From contig CABULH010000010.1 of NCBI GenBank assembly GCA_902492455.1, positions 62,001 through 126,000 of the forward strand: 64,000 nucleotides of DNA, given 5' to 3'. Made by a program: the position numbers and the translations under genes. The notes under the pieces were generated by a model. That model was not told where the DNA came from. It was given only the letters and a program-made list of their open reading frames with translations, and did not search any database. This document shows, piece after piece, positions 33,856 to 42,778 of this stretch. How positions within the stretch are numbered: the first letter of the stretch is position 1; each line of letters starts with the position of its first letter. Source of the DNA: an uncultured Oscillospiraceae bacterium (GTDB lineage: Bacteria > Bacillota > Clostridia > Oscillospirales > Acutalibacteraceae).

Positions 33856-33892
33856 ACAACTGACGACTTAAGTGGTCGTCAGTTGTTTTTTG
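33856..33892 (+). terminator. intrinsic terminator after folD
   Basis: ACAACTGACGAC-ttaagtg-GTCGTCAGTTGT is followed by six T. Confidence 0.92.
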
Positions 33893-34105
33893 TTATTGCT
33901 GATTCTTGCCTTAATGAGATCGATTTCGAGATAAAACGGTGTCATTGGACTGAAATTTGTAAGGAAAAGCCAGTAAATAGACGCGCAATTTAGCAAAAAA
34001 AATAATTGTAAAATAACAATTGGAAATAATTGACATTTCTAGAATTATATGGTATATTCATGGCGAAGAAAGAAATGGACAGCAGAACAAATTTTCGTTT
34101 TTCTC

Positions 34106-34133
34106 TTGCAATTTAGGAAAAACAGGTTATAAT
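34106..34133 (+). promoter_or_regulatory. promoter of the small membrane protein gene
   Basis: TTGCAA (34106-34111) and TATAAT (34128-34133) are separated by 16 bases. A 13-bp direct repeat GAACAAATTTTCG occurs just before the -35 box (34085-34097) and again downstream (34155-34167), flanking the promoter. Confidence 0.65.
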
Positions 34134-34193
34134 AAGAGCGTAAACATTTGTTCTGAACAAATTTTCGCCTTTATCGTGAAAGGATGTTTTATC

Positions 34194-34541
34194 ATGATTT
34201 TAAGTGTTGTCAGTGTAATCGCCATGGGGATCATGTTTATTGTAATGATTAGAAAAGCTAGTTTTAAATCCACGCGCAAGCTGGCGCTTTTGCCGCTGAC
34301 AGCGTGCTTGATGGAAATGATTGCCACAGGCGTTCTTCATCCCGCCCAATTTCCGCTGGTGACAGGATTGCTTGTTTTCCTGCGGATATCCATTTTGTTT
34401 TGCTGCGCTGGTGCTCTGCGCTGGGATTTACTTGCGAAAAAGAAGCAGCGCATGAAAGCGGCTGCAGCCAACAGACGCCAGATGCCGACTTTCGTCGGAA
34501 AGCTGTCCACAGCATCTAATAAACGTGTGCGGTGCGCTTAA
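34194..34541 (+). CDS. small membrane protein of unknown function
   Basis: A 115-residue protein with three predicted membrane segments (about 2-20, 30-50 and 55-75) and a basic C-terminal tail rich in Lys/Arg (KKKQRMKAAAANRR). I recognise no family. The open frame extends upstream to 34020, but GAAAGGA precedes ATG 34194, and promoter and repeats lie upstream of that. The region 33.9-35.2 kb is visibly lower in GC than its neighbours. The next gene encodes a secreted protein on the same strand, which suggests but does not prove a joint role. Confidence 0.6.
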   Translation: MILSVVSVIAMGIMFIVMIRKASFKSTRKLALLPLTACLMEMIATGVLHPAQFPLVTGLLVFLRISILFCCAGALRWDLLAKKKQRMKAAAANRRQMPTFVGKLSTASNKRVRCA

Positions 34542-34677
34542 TGAAATGATATATTCCATATGGCTTGCACATCCCTCCTGGATGTGATAAACTTTCTGCA
34601 ATGGATTGATATTTTGTCCTTCTTTGCAGATTCGGAATGGACATGGCTTCTTCAAAGAATGCTTTGGAGGTGAAGGG

Positions 34678-35226
34678 GTGAAAAGGATCCTATTGCGGAT
34701 TTTCGTGCTGACGGCGGTCTTGTGCCTGCAGTTGTTGGCTGTAAATGTATTGGCGGAATCGAGTCCTTTCTCCCTTGTTTATCTTGGCAGAAAAGCAGGG
34801 CAGAGCGAAAATATCAAGGCCGCTGGAGTGCAGATCAGGGCGGAAGGTATCATCACTAATCATTATCTGGATGTGTGTCAAAAGAAGTTCGAAGCAAACA
34901 GCGGTACGGCAAGACCGACTGCCATCCATGCACCATGGCTGATTGTCGATTGCGGCTTCTCTACCAATCGGTCCGTTTCAGAAATTGGTTTTACAAAAAT
35001 CGTCATCGATCAGATGGACAGCAGTGGAAATATAAAAACTTTATATGAAGTGAAGGATTACTATTCACTGGATACGTCTGTGTGCGACTTCACACGGGAG
35101 TTTTATGCGCCTGTTGGCTACCGTTACAAGGTGAGTGTGGTCCGTTATGCCAAAGAAGACGGCTGGTTCTTTCCGGTCAGCCAAAGCATTCATGACTATA
35201 GCAAATGGATTTATATTTCTCCATAA
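34678..35226 (+). CDS. secreted protein of unknown function
   Basis: A 182-residue protein with a clean signal peptide (VKRILLRIFVLTAVLCLQLLA..., cleavage likely after VLA at about residue 24). The mature part is polar and beta-rich, with YLGRKAGQSENIKAAGV, APWLIVDCGFSTN and FYAPVGYRYKVSVVRYAKEDGW. It has three cysteines after the signal. No known family is recognised. The GTG at 34678 lies seven bases after GGAGG; the longer frame beginning at 34606 would bury the signal peptide. The gene is followed at once by repeat element A1, whose first hairpin may terminate it. Confidence 0.65.
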   Translation: MKRILLRIFVLTAVLCLQLLAVNVLAESSPFSLVYLGRKAGQSENIKAAGVQIRAEGIITNHYLDVCQKKFEANSGTARPTAIHAPWLIVDCGFSTNRSVSEIGFTKIVIDQMDSSGNIKTLYEVKDYYSLDTSVCDFTREFYAPVGYRYKVSVVRYAKEDGWFFPVSQSIHDYSKWIYISP

Positions 35227-35227
35227 T

Positions 35228-35363
35228 GGGGTTATTGCAAAATGTCTCATTTTGCAATAACCCTTTGAAAAATCGCTTGCGGGCCATCGAGTGTGGCCCG
35301 CATTTCGTTTTATAAACGCGAAGCTGCGTTTTTCAGTTTCTATGTATATTCGTGTGTTGTGCG
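35228..35363 (+). repeat. dispersed repeat family A, copy A1 (136 bp)
   Basis: About 80% identical over its length to 43879-44018. The first hairpin is GGGTTATTGCAAAA / TTTTGCAATAACCC, the second is GCGGGCCA / TGGCCCGC, and a third weaker region ends in TTTTTCAG. A short hairpin CGACACC-cct-GGTGTCG follows at 35362-35378. It directly follows the secreted-protein gene. Confidence 0.9.
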
Positions 35364-35457
35364 ACACCCCTGGTGTCGTGCCGGATATCTGAAGTAACCA
35401 GCGGCGGTTTCCCGCAGAGGAAGAAGGCCGCGTTTTATTCCAAACTGAATTTGCGTG

Positions 35458-35486
35458 TTGTATCTTGTGGGAGAATACGATATAAT
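35458..35486 (+). promoter_or_regulatory. promoter upstream of xpaC
   Basis: TTGTAT (35458-35463) and TATAAT (35481-35486) are separated by 17 bases, leaving a leader of about 200 bases before the xpaC start. The leader shows no recognised regulatory RNA. Confidence 0.65.
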
Positions 35487-35698
35487 GGATACAGTCCGTA
35501 TTAATGGAAAAATAGTGTCTCAAAAGATGTGTCCCGCTTTTGCCAAGAAGCCAACGCTTGACTTCCGGTATAACAGGGGCAGAGGCGCGGATGCAGGGAA
35601 CAAAGGCAATTTATGCTGATGTAAGCCGCTGCGGATGGCAGAATTGGGTATAGGACATCTGTTTTTGACCAACGCCTTGGCGAAAGGATTGACGATAG

Positions 35699-36898
35699 AT
35701 GAATGAATTCGATTTTCAGAACCTTGGGCAGCAGATCAGCGACGCGGTCAGCGATGCGCTGCATTCCAAGGAGTTTACCGAGCTAAAAACCAATATTAAA
35801 ACCACTGTGCGCGATGCTGCCCAATCGGTGCAGACTTCCTTTCACACCCCTATATTTCAGCAGCAGCCTACAGTCCGGACGCAGCAGTCCATGTCTCAGC
35901 CGCAGCCCTCTCAGATGAACGTCCCGTATGTGCAGCGGTCATCTGTCCGCGGACCCCGGTTTAAGATTCCTGGAAACGTGGCCTCTGTTCTTCTGCTGGT
36001 TTTTGGCTTTATCGGCTTGGGAGCTGTGCTGCTGGGGGTACTGATATCCGGAATTGTGTCGCTGGTTTCTCAGACGATGGGTTTGTTCACCGGTATTTCT
36101 CTTGGCGTTTTTCTGCCGCTGCTGGCGGTGTTTTTAATCATGGTAGGCTGCGGCTTTCAGATGCAGGGCCGGGTGAAACGCTTTAAAGCGTATATGCAGC
36201 GGATGAAGGGCGATAAATTCTGTCCTATCGAGATGCTGGCATCTGCCACCGGACAGACAAAAAAATTCGTGATCAAGGATTTAAAAAAGATGATTCGCCT
36301 GGGTTTTTTCCCGGACGGCCACCTGGATGACGAGCAAACCTGCTTGATGCTGGATTATGAAACCTACCGGTATTATCTGGATGCCAAGGAGAATATGAGA
36401 AAGCAGCAGGAGCTGGAAGACGAATTCGAAGAAAATTCCGCTTTGGCGGAAGGCCGCCGTTATATCCGGCAGATTCGGGAGGCCAACGACGCTATCCCTG
36501 CTCAGGATGTATCGGAAAAGCTGGATCGGTTGGAGAATATCACCACCAGGATTTTCGACTGTGTGGAGGAACGTCCGGAGAAAATGCCGGAAATTCGTAA
36601 GTTTATGAACTATTATCTGCCCACTACGCTGAAGCTGGTAAACGCCTACCGGGATTTTTATGAACAGCCGGTGATGAGTCAGAATATCGCAGGGGCGAGG
36701 CAGAATATCGAAAATGCTTTGGATACCATCAATACGGCTTTTGAAAATCTGTTGGACAGCTTGTATCAGGATGACGCCATGGATGTTTCCACAGATATTT
36801 CCGTGCTGAAATCCATGTTGGCTCAGGAGGGGCTGACAGGCAAGGACTTTCAGAAAAAATCCAAGGAACCGCCGGAAAATCCCTCATCTTTGTCCTGA
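35699..36898 (+). CDS. XpaC-family protein (5-bromo-4-chloroindolyl phosphate hydrolysis family)
   Basis: A 399-residue protein. A Gln/Ser/Pro-rich N-terminal part is followed by two membrane helices (about 95-125 and 135-160) and a cytoplasmic helical domain. That domain has KDLKKMIRLGFFPDGHLDDE (about 200), a coiled coil and FMNYYLPTTLKLVNAYRDF (about 303). The latter is the hallmark of PF10112 (XpaC). XpaC is usually encoded with TelA (toxic-anion resistance); here no telA is adjacent. Despite the name, the true role is not known. The gene is bracketed by repeat elements A1 and B1. Confidence 0.9.
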   Translation: MNEFDFQNLGQQISDAVSDALHSKEFTELKTNIKTTVRDAAQSVQTSFHTPIFQQQPTVRTQQSMSQPQPSQMNVPYVQRSSVRGPRFKIPGNVASVLLLVFGFIGLGAVLLGVLISGIVSLVSQTMGLFTGISLGVFLPLLAVFLIMVGCGFQMQGRVKRFKAYMQRMKGDKFCPIEMLASATGQTKKFVIKDLKKMIRLGFFPDGHLDDEQTCLMLDYETYRYYLDAKENMRKQQELEDEFEENSALAEGRRYIRQIREANDAIPAQDVSEKLDRLENITTRIFDCVEERPEKMPEIRKFMNYYLPTTLKLVNAYRDFYEQPVMSQNIAGARQNIENALDTINTAFENLLDSLYQDDAMDVSTDISVLKSMLAQEGLTGKDFQKKSKEPPENPSSLS

Positions 36899-36953
36899 TC
36901 TATGTATTATGTATTGAGACTGTCGATAAAGTGTTTCGGAGGGAAGGGGCGCG

Positions 36954-37167
36954 TGATGCAGCCAAGCCTACGGCTTGCTGGGGAACCGTCAGGTTCCTTT
37001 CCGTGGAAAACAGTTCTCCCTTGCGCAACAATCACCCGCCCGCGGGCGTCAAAATCGGAGAAAAGCAAGCGCATTTTCCCGATTTTGCTCAGCTTGGAGA
37101 AATTGTCCGGCTGAGCCTAAATTTTCTCCAAGCTGAGCGGCATGATCCTTACGGGGGTCATGCCGCT
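36954..37167 (+). repeat. dispersed repeat family B, copy B1 (~214 bp)
   Basis: A conserved core (36954-37086) matches 42779-42916, including CCGTGGAAAACAGT, CCCTTGCGCAAC, ATCACCCGCCC and GAAAAGCAAGCGCATTTT. It is followed by a long hairpin (5' arm 37087-37104, 3' arm 37119-37138) and a second hairpin AGCGGCATGA / TCATGCCGCT (37136-37167). It lies between xpaC and asnB and has no convincing reading frame. Confidence 0.9.
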
Positions 37168-37274
37168 TCGATTTGCAGGGGCAGCGGCGGGCCATAATAA
37201 TTTCTGTCCGGTATTTTAAAAGCCGGTATTTTCTGGTATACTATCGGAGTAACCATAAAAATGGAGAGATGTGC

Positions 37275-39125
37275 ATGTGCGGTTTCTGCGGTTTTACAGG
37301 TCAGGTTGAAAACCGGGACCAGGTTCTTAAAGAGATGGCGGCGGTGATTACTCATCGAGGCCCGGATTCCGAGGGCTATTACTTGGACGACGGCGTGGCT
37401 ATGGCCTTCCGGCGGCTGAGTATCATTGATCTGGAATCCGGCAGTCAGCCGATCTACAATGAGGACAAATCACTGGTACTCATGTTCAATGGGGAGATTT
37501 ATAACTATCGGGATCTGCGCCGGGAGCTGCTGGATGCAGGCCATAGCTTCTATACCGAGACGGACAGCGAGGTGCTGGTCCATGGCTTCGAGGAGTGGGG
37601 GGAGGATTTGCTGCCCAAACTGCGGGGTATGTTTGCGTTTGCAATCTGGAACCCCGGAGATCAGTCTCTGTTTATCGCCCGGGACTATTTCGGCATCAAG
37701 CCGATGCATTATACCGTGCTGCCTGACGGGGAGCTGCTGTATGCGTCGGAGATCAAATCCATTCTGCAGCATCCGGGATTTGTCAAGGAATTCAATCTCG
37801 CCGCGCTGGATAACTACCTTTCTTTTCAGTATTCCTTGCCTAAGGAAACCTTTTTCAAAAATGTTTTTTGTCTGCCGCCTGCTCATTTCCTGCGCTTTCA
37901 GAATGGAAAAGTTACCGAGCAGCGTTACTGGGAGCCGGTTTTTCATCCGGAAGAGGAAATGACCCTGGAAGAAGCGGTGGACGCTGTGGACCGGGTATTC
38001 ACCGATTCTGTGGAGGCCCACCGGATCAGCGATGTGGAGGTGGGTTGTTTCCTTTCCGGCGGCGTGGATTCCAGCTTTGTGGCTTCTTACTTCGGCGGCC
38101 AGAAGGCGTTCACCGTAGGCTTTGACAACGGCTCCCATTATAATGAAAGCGCCCATGCCGCTGAACTGGCGAAAGAAGTGGGGATCGACCACTACACCCA
38201 TCTCATCACCGAGGAGGAATACTGGGAAGCGCTGCCCAAGGTGCAGTATCATCTTGATCAGCCCCTGGCCGATCCCTCCTGTATCGCTCTTTATTTTGTT
38301 TCCAAGCTGGCGGCTGAGCACGTCAAAGTGGTGCTTTCAGGGGAAGGCGCGGACGAGCTGTTTGGCGGTTACCGTATCTATCATGAGCCCACATCTCTGG
38401 CAGGATATCAGAAGCTGCCCCGCTGGCTGCGCAAGGCGGCGGCCCGGCTGGTAAGCGCTCTGCCTTTTGATTTTAAGGGTAAATCCTTCCTGATCCGCGG
38501 TTCTAAAACCTTGGAGGAACGGTTCATCGGCAATGCATATATGTTCACCCAAAAGGAAAAGGACAAGCTGCTCAAAACAATCCCCGCCACCGATCCCGCC
38601 GGAAAAACAGCGGCGTATTACAACCGTTGTCAGGGTCTGGACGATGTGACCCGGATGCAGTACCTAGATATCAATCGCTGGATGGTGGGAGACATTCTGC
38701 TGAAAGCGGACCGGATGAGCATGGCCCATTCTCTGGAACTGCGGGTTCCCTTCCTGGATAAAGAGGTCTTCAGCGTGGCTTCGCGTATCCCTGCCAAACA
38801 CCGCATTGCCGAGGGAACCACCAAATACGCCATGCGGCTGGCGGCGAAGCGGCACATGCCGGAGGAATCCACCGCACGGCCAAAACTGGGATTCCCGGTC
38901 CCCATCCGTATCTGGCTGCGCAAAGAGGAGCATTACCGCAGGGTGCGGGACGTCTTTACCTCGCCGGCCGCAAAAAGCTTTTTCAAGGTGGACGAGCTGT
39001 TAAAATTCCTGGATCAGCATTATGAAGGAAAGAAGGATAACAGCCGAAAAATTTGGACGGTGTACATGTTCCTGGTCTGGTACGGCGTATATTTCGGCGA
39101 ACAAGCTGCTGAGGCAGAAGGCTGA
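37275..39125 (+). CDS. asnB: asparagine synthase (glutamine-hydrolysing)
   Basis: A 616-residue class II enzyme. The N-terminal glutaminase begins MCGFCGFTG with the catalytic Cys2 exposed after Met removal, and carries RGPDSEGYY and FNGEIYNYRDLR. The synthetase domain has the PP-loop FLSGGVDSSFVAS (about residue 258) and LSGEGADELFGGY (about 355). It makes asparagine from aspartate, glutamine and ATP. ATG 37275 follows GGAGAG. The frame beginning at 37173 is excluded because Cys2 must be N-terminal. A TATACT box lies about 30 bases upstream. It is followed by a terminator. Confidence 0.97.
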   Translation: MCGFCGFTGQVENRDQVLKEMAAVITHRGPDSEGYYLDDGVAMAFRRLSIIDLESGSQPIYNEDKSLVLMFNGEIYNYRDLRRELLDAGHSFYTETDSEVLVHGFEEWGEDLLPKLRGMFAFAIWNPGDQSLFIARDYFGIKPMHYTVLPDGELLYASEIKSILQHPGFVKEFNLAALDNYLSFQYSLPKETFFKNVFCLPPAHFLRFQNGKVTEQRYWEPVFHPEEEMTLEEAVDAVDRVFTDSVEAHRISDVEVGCFLSGGVDSSFVASYFGGQKAFTVGFDNGSHYNESAHAAELAKEVGIDHYTHLITEEEYWEALPKVQYHLDQPLADPSCIALYFVSKLAAEHVKVVLSGEGADELFGGYRIYHEPTSLAGYQKLPRWLRKAAARLVSALPFDFKGKSFLIRGSKTLEERFIGNAYMFTQKEKDKLLKTIPATDPAGKTAAYYNRCQGLDDVTRMQYLDINRWMVGDILLKADRMSMAHSLELRVPFLDKEVFSVASRIPAKHRIAEGTTKYAMRLAAKRHMPEESTARPKLGFPVPIRIWLRKEEHYRRVRDVFTSPAAKSFFKVDELLKFLDQHYEGKKDNSRKIWTVYMFLVWYGVYFGEQAAEAEG

Positions 39126-39139
39126 ATTCCTTTGACAAC

Positions 39140-39186
39140 GCCCGCCCGCGCCATCTCAGAAGGATGAGGCAGGCGGGCCTGTTTTT
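39140..39186 (+). terminator. intrinsic terminator after asnB
   Basis: GCCCGCC and GGCGGGC form the arms of a hairpin with a long loop, followed by GTTTTT. Confidence 0.7.
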
Positions 39187-39253
39187 GGCATTTTTCAATA
39201 GGAAATCATTTTCAGAAAGCCAACGCTTTAGCGCTTTATCAAACAAAAATGTC

Positions 39254-39282
39254 TTGACTTGTATCGTTGTTCGGTCTATAAT
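39254..39282 (+). promoter_or_regulatory. sigma-A promoter of the ilvBNC operon
   Basis: TTGACT (39254-39259) and TATAAT (39277-39282) are separated by 17 bases. The leader is only about 60 bases, so a T-box is excluded. CCTCAGG occurs twice (direct repeat) in the leader. Confidence 0.85.
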
Positions 39283-39347
39283 AAAAAACAATTCCTCAGG
39301 GTTTTCTCCTCAGGATTCCAAGTCGGACAAACAGGGAATGAAATGAT

Positions 39348-40970
39348 ATGATAACAGGCGCTATGGCTATGGTAAAATGTCTGGAAGCCGAACAGGTGCC
39401 CGTGGCGTTCGGTTATCCCGGCGCGGCCATCTGTCCGTTTTATGATTGTCTTGCTGATTCGTCGGTTCATCATGTATTGGTACGCACCGAACAGAACGCC
39501 GCCCATGCCGCCAGCGGCTACGCCCGTATTTCCGGCCGTCCCGGCGTCTGCATCGCCACTTCCGGCCCCGGCGCCACCAACCTTCTCACCGGCATTGCTT
39601 CTGCTTATATGGATTCCATTCCCCTGGTGGTGATTACCGGACAGGTCCGCAGTGATCTGCTGGGGCGGGACGTGTTCCAGGAGGCGGATATCACCGGCGC
39701 GGCGGAACCCTTCACCAAACACAGCTATATCGTCAAGCGGGCGGCGGATATTCCGCAGATTTTCAAGGAAGCCTTTCATATCGCTTCCACCGGCCGTCCC
39801 GGTCCGGTGTTAATTGACGTACCCATTGATATGCAGCAGCATAGCTTTTCCAATTTTACATATGACAAGCCGGTGGATATTATCGGATATAAGCCGCGTA
39901 TCCAGGGGCATTCTCTGCAGGTTCGCAAGGCGGTGGAGGCTTTGGCAGCCTGCAAGCGGCCGGTCCTCTGCGCCGGGGGCGGCGTTTTTTCCGCCGATGC
40001 CCAGAAGGAACTGGCGGCGTTTGTAGAGAAATATCATATGCCCACCGTCACTACCATGATGGGAATCGGCGCTCTGCCGTCCGATCATCCCTATTATCTG
40101 GGCATGCTGGGTTCTCACGGCTGCGCTCCGGCCAATAAAGCGATGCGGGACGCGGATCTGGTGCTGATGGCCGGCGCCAGAGTGGGGGACCGGGCGGTGG
40201 CCTCGCCGGGTCAGGTGGCTACACGGGCTAAGATCATTCACATTGATATCGATCCTGCTGAAATTGGCAAGAACATGCCGGCCCATATTCCGATTGTGGG
40301 TGATCTTCAGCATGTACTGGCTGATTTGGTAAAACAGGTGGACAGTGAGGCGCCCGCCGAATGGGTGCAGGCGGTTACCGACCGTAAACAGCGCTACGCA
40401 GCGAAAACCATTCCTTTGGTGGAGGGCTATGTAGAGCCCAAAACCTTTATGCATACCCTCTCCCGCCGGATGGAGCCGGACGCCATTCTTTGCGCCGATG
40501 TGGGGCAGAACCAAATTTGGTCCGCCAATCATTTCGATATCCGCCGCAATCGTTTTTTGACTTCCGGCGGCATGGGCACCATGGGGTATTCTGTGCCCTG
40601 CGCGGTGGGAGCCAAAAGCGCCGCGCCCCGGCGGCAGGTCTGCGCGGTGTGCGGCGACGGGTCTTTTCAAATGAGCATGATGGAACTGGGCACCATCTGT
40701 CAGGAAGGGCTGGGCGTCAAGATTGTGATCATGCGCAACACCCGGTTGGGAATGGTACGGGAGCTGCAGGACAATCTGTATGAGAAAAAGCACAGCGCGG
40801 TTTATCTGGACGGCAGTCCGGATTTTGTCAAGCTGGCCGCCGCCTATGGAATTCGCGCCCGGGCGGTATCCTCCAATCAAGAGGCGGAAGCCGCGTTGGA
40901 GGAGATGCTGGAAGACGATCAGCCGTACTTGCTGGTTTGCGAGATCAAACCGGATTATCCCTCGCTGTAA
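39348..40970 (+). CDS. ilvB: acetolactate synthase large subunit
   Basis: A 540-residue thiamine-diphosphate enzyme. The N-terminal part has FGYPGAAICPFYDCL, the catalytic Glu in RTEQNAAHAASGYAR (about residue 47) and SGPGATNLLTGIA. The C-terminal TPP-binding motif is GDGSFQMSMMELGT...MRNTRLG (about 440-465). It condenses two pyruvates, or pyruvate and 2-oxobutyrate, in the first shared step of branched-chain amino acid synthesis. The small subunit follows 60 bases later. It starts at an ATG with GGGAATGA upstream. Confidence 0.96.
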   Translation: MITGAMAMVKCLEAEQVPVAFGYPGAAICPFYDCLADSSVHHVLVRTEQNAAHAASGYARISGRPGVCIATSGPGATNLLTGIASAYMDSIPLVVITGQVRSDLLGRDVFQEADITGAAEPFTKHSYIVKRAADIPQIFKEAFHIASTGRPGPVLIDVPIDMQQHSFSNFTYDKPVDIIGYKPRIQGHSLQVRKAVEALAACKRPVLCAGGGVFSADAQKELAAFVEKYHMPTVTTMMGIGALPSDHPYYLGMLGSHGCAPANKAMRDADLVLMAGARVGDRAVASPGQVATRAKIIHIDIDPAEIGKNMPAHIPIVGDLQHVLADLVKQVDSEAPAEWVQAVTDRKQRYAAKTIPLVEGYVEPKTFMHTLSRRMEPDAILCADVGQNQIWSANHFDIRRNRFLTSGGMGTMGYSVPCAVGAKSAAPRRQVCAVCGDGSFQMSMMELGTICQEGLGVKIVIMRNTRLGMVRELQDNLYEKKHSAVYLDGSPDFVKLAAAYGIRARAVSSNQEAEAALEEMLEDDQPYLLVCEIKPDYPSL

Positions 40971-41031
40971 CCGCCGGCGGCCCGCCGGTTCATTATAGTG
41001 CTCGCTCCCATAGGGAGGAGTGCGGAAAGGC

Positions 41032-41553
41032 ATGGAATTCCCTATGAAATATACCATGTCCGTGCTGGTTGAGAATCACGCCGGCGTTCTGTCCAAGGTT
41101 TCCGGCCTTTTCTCCCGCCGCGGCTTTAATATCGATTCGCTGGCCGTGGGGATAACCGAGGATCCGGCCATTTCCCGGATGACCATCGTGGTGGACGGGG
41201 ATGAATATACGGTTGAACAGCTGGAAAAGCAGCTCAATAAGGTTATTCCGGTCATCAAGGTCAAAACCCTCAGGGAAGGGGATTATATCCCCCGTACCCT
41301 GTCGCTTATCAAGGTATCGGTCAGCGCCGGCCATCGGGCGGAGATTATGCGGATCACCGAACTGATGGGGGCGAGGATCGTGGATGCCACCCGCACCACT
41401 CTGACGGTGGAATTCTCCGATACCGCCGAGCGCACGGAGATCCTGGAATCCCTGCTGCGTCCCTACGGCATCAAGGAAATTGTGCGCACCGGTATCATTG
41501 CCATCGAAAAGGGCGCTGACCCCACCCGCACGGTAAAAAAGGCCGTGGACTGA
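41032..41553 (+). CDS. ilvN: acetolactate synthase small regulatory subunit
   Basis: About 173 residues. The N-terminal ACT domain (KYTMSVLVENHAGVLSKVSGLFSRRGFNI) senses valine in this family, and is followed by the conserved C-terminal half RTLSLIKVS...ELMGARIVDATRTTLTVEFS. It binds IlvB to raise activity and give feedback control. The start is ambiguous among GTG 41020, ATG 41032 and ATG 41044; 41032 is taken because GGAGG lies 13 bases upstream. It is the second gene of the ilvB-ilvN-ilvC operon. Confidence 0.95.
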   Translation: MEFPMKYTMSVLVENHAGVLSKVSGLFSRRGFNIDSLAVGITEDPAISRMTIVVDGDEYTVEQLEKQLNKVIPVIKVKTLREGDYIPRTLSLIKVSVSAGHRAEIMRITELMGARIVDATRTTLTVEFSDTAERTEILESLLRPYGIKEIVRTGIIAIEKGADPTRTVKKAVD

Positions 41554-41644
41554 GAACCGGCCGATGAATCCCGACGACTATGGGCTTTTGGGCCTATATT
41601 CCATAAAATTTTGCCGCCAATCCCGGCACAGGAGGTATTCTGCA

Positions 41645-42640
41645 ATGGCAAAAATCTATTACCAGAACGACTGCAACCTCAGCGTACTGAAGGACAAGAC
41701 CGTGGCGATTATCGGTTACGGCTCCCAGGGTCACGCCCATGCGCTCAACCTGCATGAAAGCGGTGTCAATGTCATCGTCGGCCTGTACAACGGCTCCAAG
41801 AGCTGGGCAAAGGCGGAGGCCGCCGGCCTCAAGGTCATGACCGCCGCAGACGCTGCCAAGGCTGCGGATGTGATTATGATCCTGATCAATGATGAAAAAC
41901 AGGCCGATATGTATAAGAAGGATATCGAGCCTAACCTGACTGAAGGAAAAGCCCTGGCCTTTGCCCATGGCTTCTCCATCCACTTTGGCCAGATCGTGCC
42001 TCCTCAGAATGTGGACGTGTTTATGATCGCTCCCAAGGGCCCCGGCCACACCGTGCGCAGCGAGTATGTGGAGGGCAAGGGCGTGCCCTGTCTGGTGGCG
42101 ATTCATCAGGATGCCACCGGCCGCGCTCTGGATGTAGCCCTGGCTTATGCGGCAGGCATCGGCGGCGCCCGTGCCGGCGTGCTGGAAACCACCTTCAAAA
42201 CCGAGACCGAAACCGATCTGTTCGGTGAGCAGGCCGTGCTCTGCGGCGGCGTCACCGCCCTGATGCAGGCTGGCTTTGAGACCCTGGTGGAGGCCGGTTA
42301 CGATCCCCGCAATGCGTATTTTGAGTGCATCCATGAGATGAAGCTGATTGTGGATCTGATCTACAAGGGCGGCTTCTCCATGATGCGGTATTCCATTTCC
42401 GATACCGCTGAGTTCGGCGATTACGAGACCGGCAAGCGGCTGATCACCGATGAGACCAAAAAGGAAATGAAGAAGATTCTTCACGAGATCCAGGACGGTA
42501 CCTTCGCTTCCAAGTGGATCAATGAGAACAAGGTCAACCGTCCTCATTTCAACGCCTGCCGCCGGATGGCTGCCGAGCATCAGCTGGAGTCTGTGGGCAA
42601 GGAGCTCCGTAAGCTGTACAGCTGGAACGAGGAAGAATAA
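41645..42640 (+). CDS. ilvC: ketol-acid reductoisomerase, class I
   Basis: A 331-residue protein with the Rossmann motif IIGYGSQGHAHALNLHESG (about residue 20), the cofactor loop VGLYNGSKSW, FAHGFSIHF, PKGPGHTVR and the metal-binding helices DLFGEQAVLCGG and ECIHEMKLIVDLIYKGG. It converts 2-acetolactate to dihydroxyisovalerate. Serines in the cofactor loop fit NADPH use, though the usual Arg is replaced by Tyr. AGGAGG precedes ATG 41645. ilvD and leu genes are not in the window. Confidence 0.97.
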   Translation: MAKIYYQNDCNLSVLKDKTVAIIGYGSQGHAHALNLHESGVNVIVGLYNGSKSWAKAEAAGLKVMTAADAAKAADVIMILINDEKQADMYKKDIEPNLTEGKALAFAHGFSIHFGQIVPPQNVDVFMIAPKGPGHTVRSEYVEGKGVPCLVAIHQDATGRALDVALAYAAGIGGARAGVLETTFKTETETDLFGEQAVLCGGVTALMQAGFETLVEAGYDPRNAYFECIHEMKLIVDLIYKGGFSMMRYSISDTAEFGDYETGKRLITDETKKEMKKILHEIQDGTFASKWINENKVNRPHFNACRRMAAEHQLESVGKELRKLYSWNEEE

Positions 42641-42666
42641 CGTTTACTTAACCAAAATCAGCGAAA

Positions 42667-42706
42667 AACCGGCCTGAACAAGCATTTGTTCAGGCCGGTT
42701 TTTTAT
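42667..42706 (+). terminator. terminator of the ilvBNC operon
   Basis: AACCGGCCTGAACAA-gcat-TTGTTCAGGCCGGTT is a perfect hairpin followed by TTTTAT. Confidence 0.93.
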
Positions 42707-42778
42707 AACACGGAAACGCTTGCGCCGCCCACAGATGAGAAAGCCAGACAAACTTTGTGAACCGCTGGAATCTGTCAC

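Noticed and set aside
39187..39347. T-box or leader-peptide attenuator before ilvB
   Set aside because: The promoter at 39254-39282 leaves only about 60 bases of leader, with no TGGNACC sequence and no branched-chain codon run.
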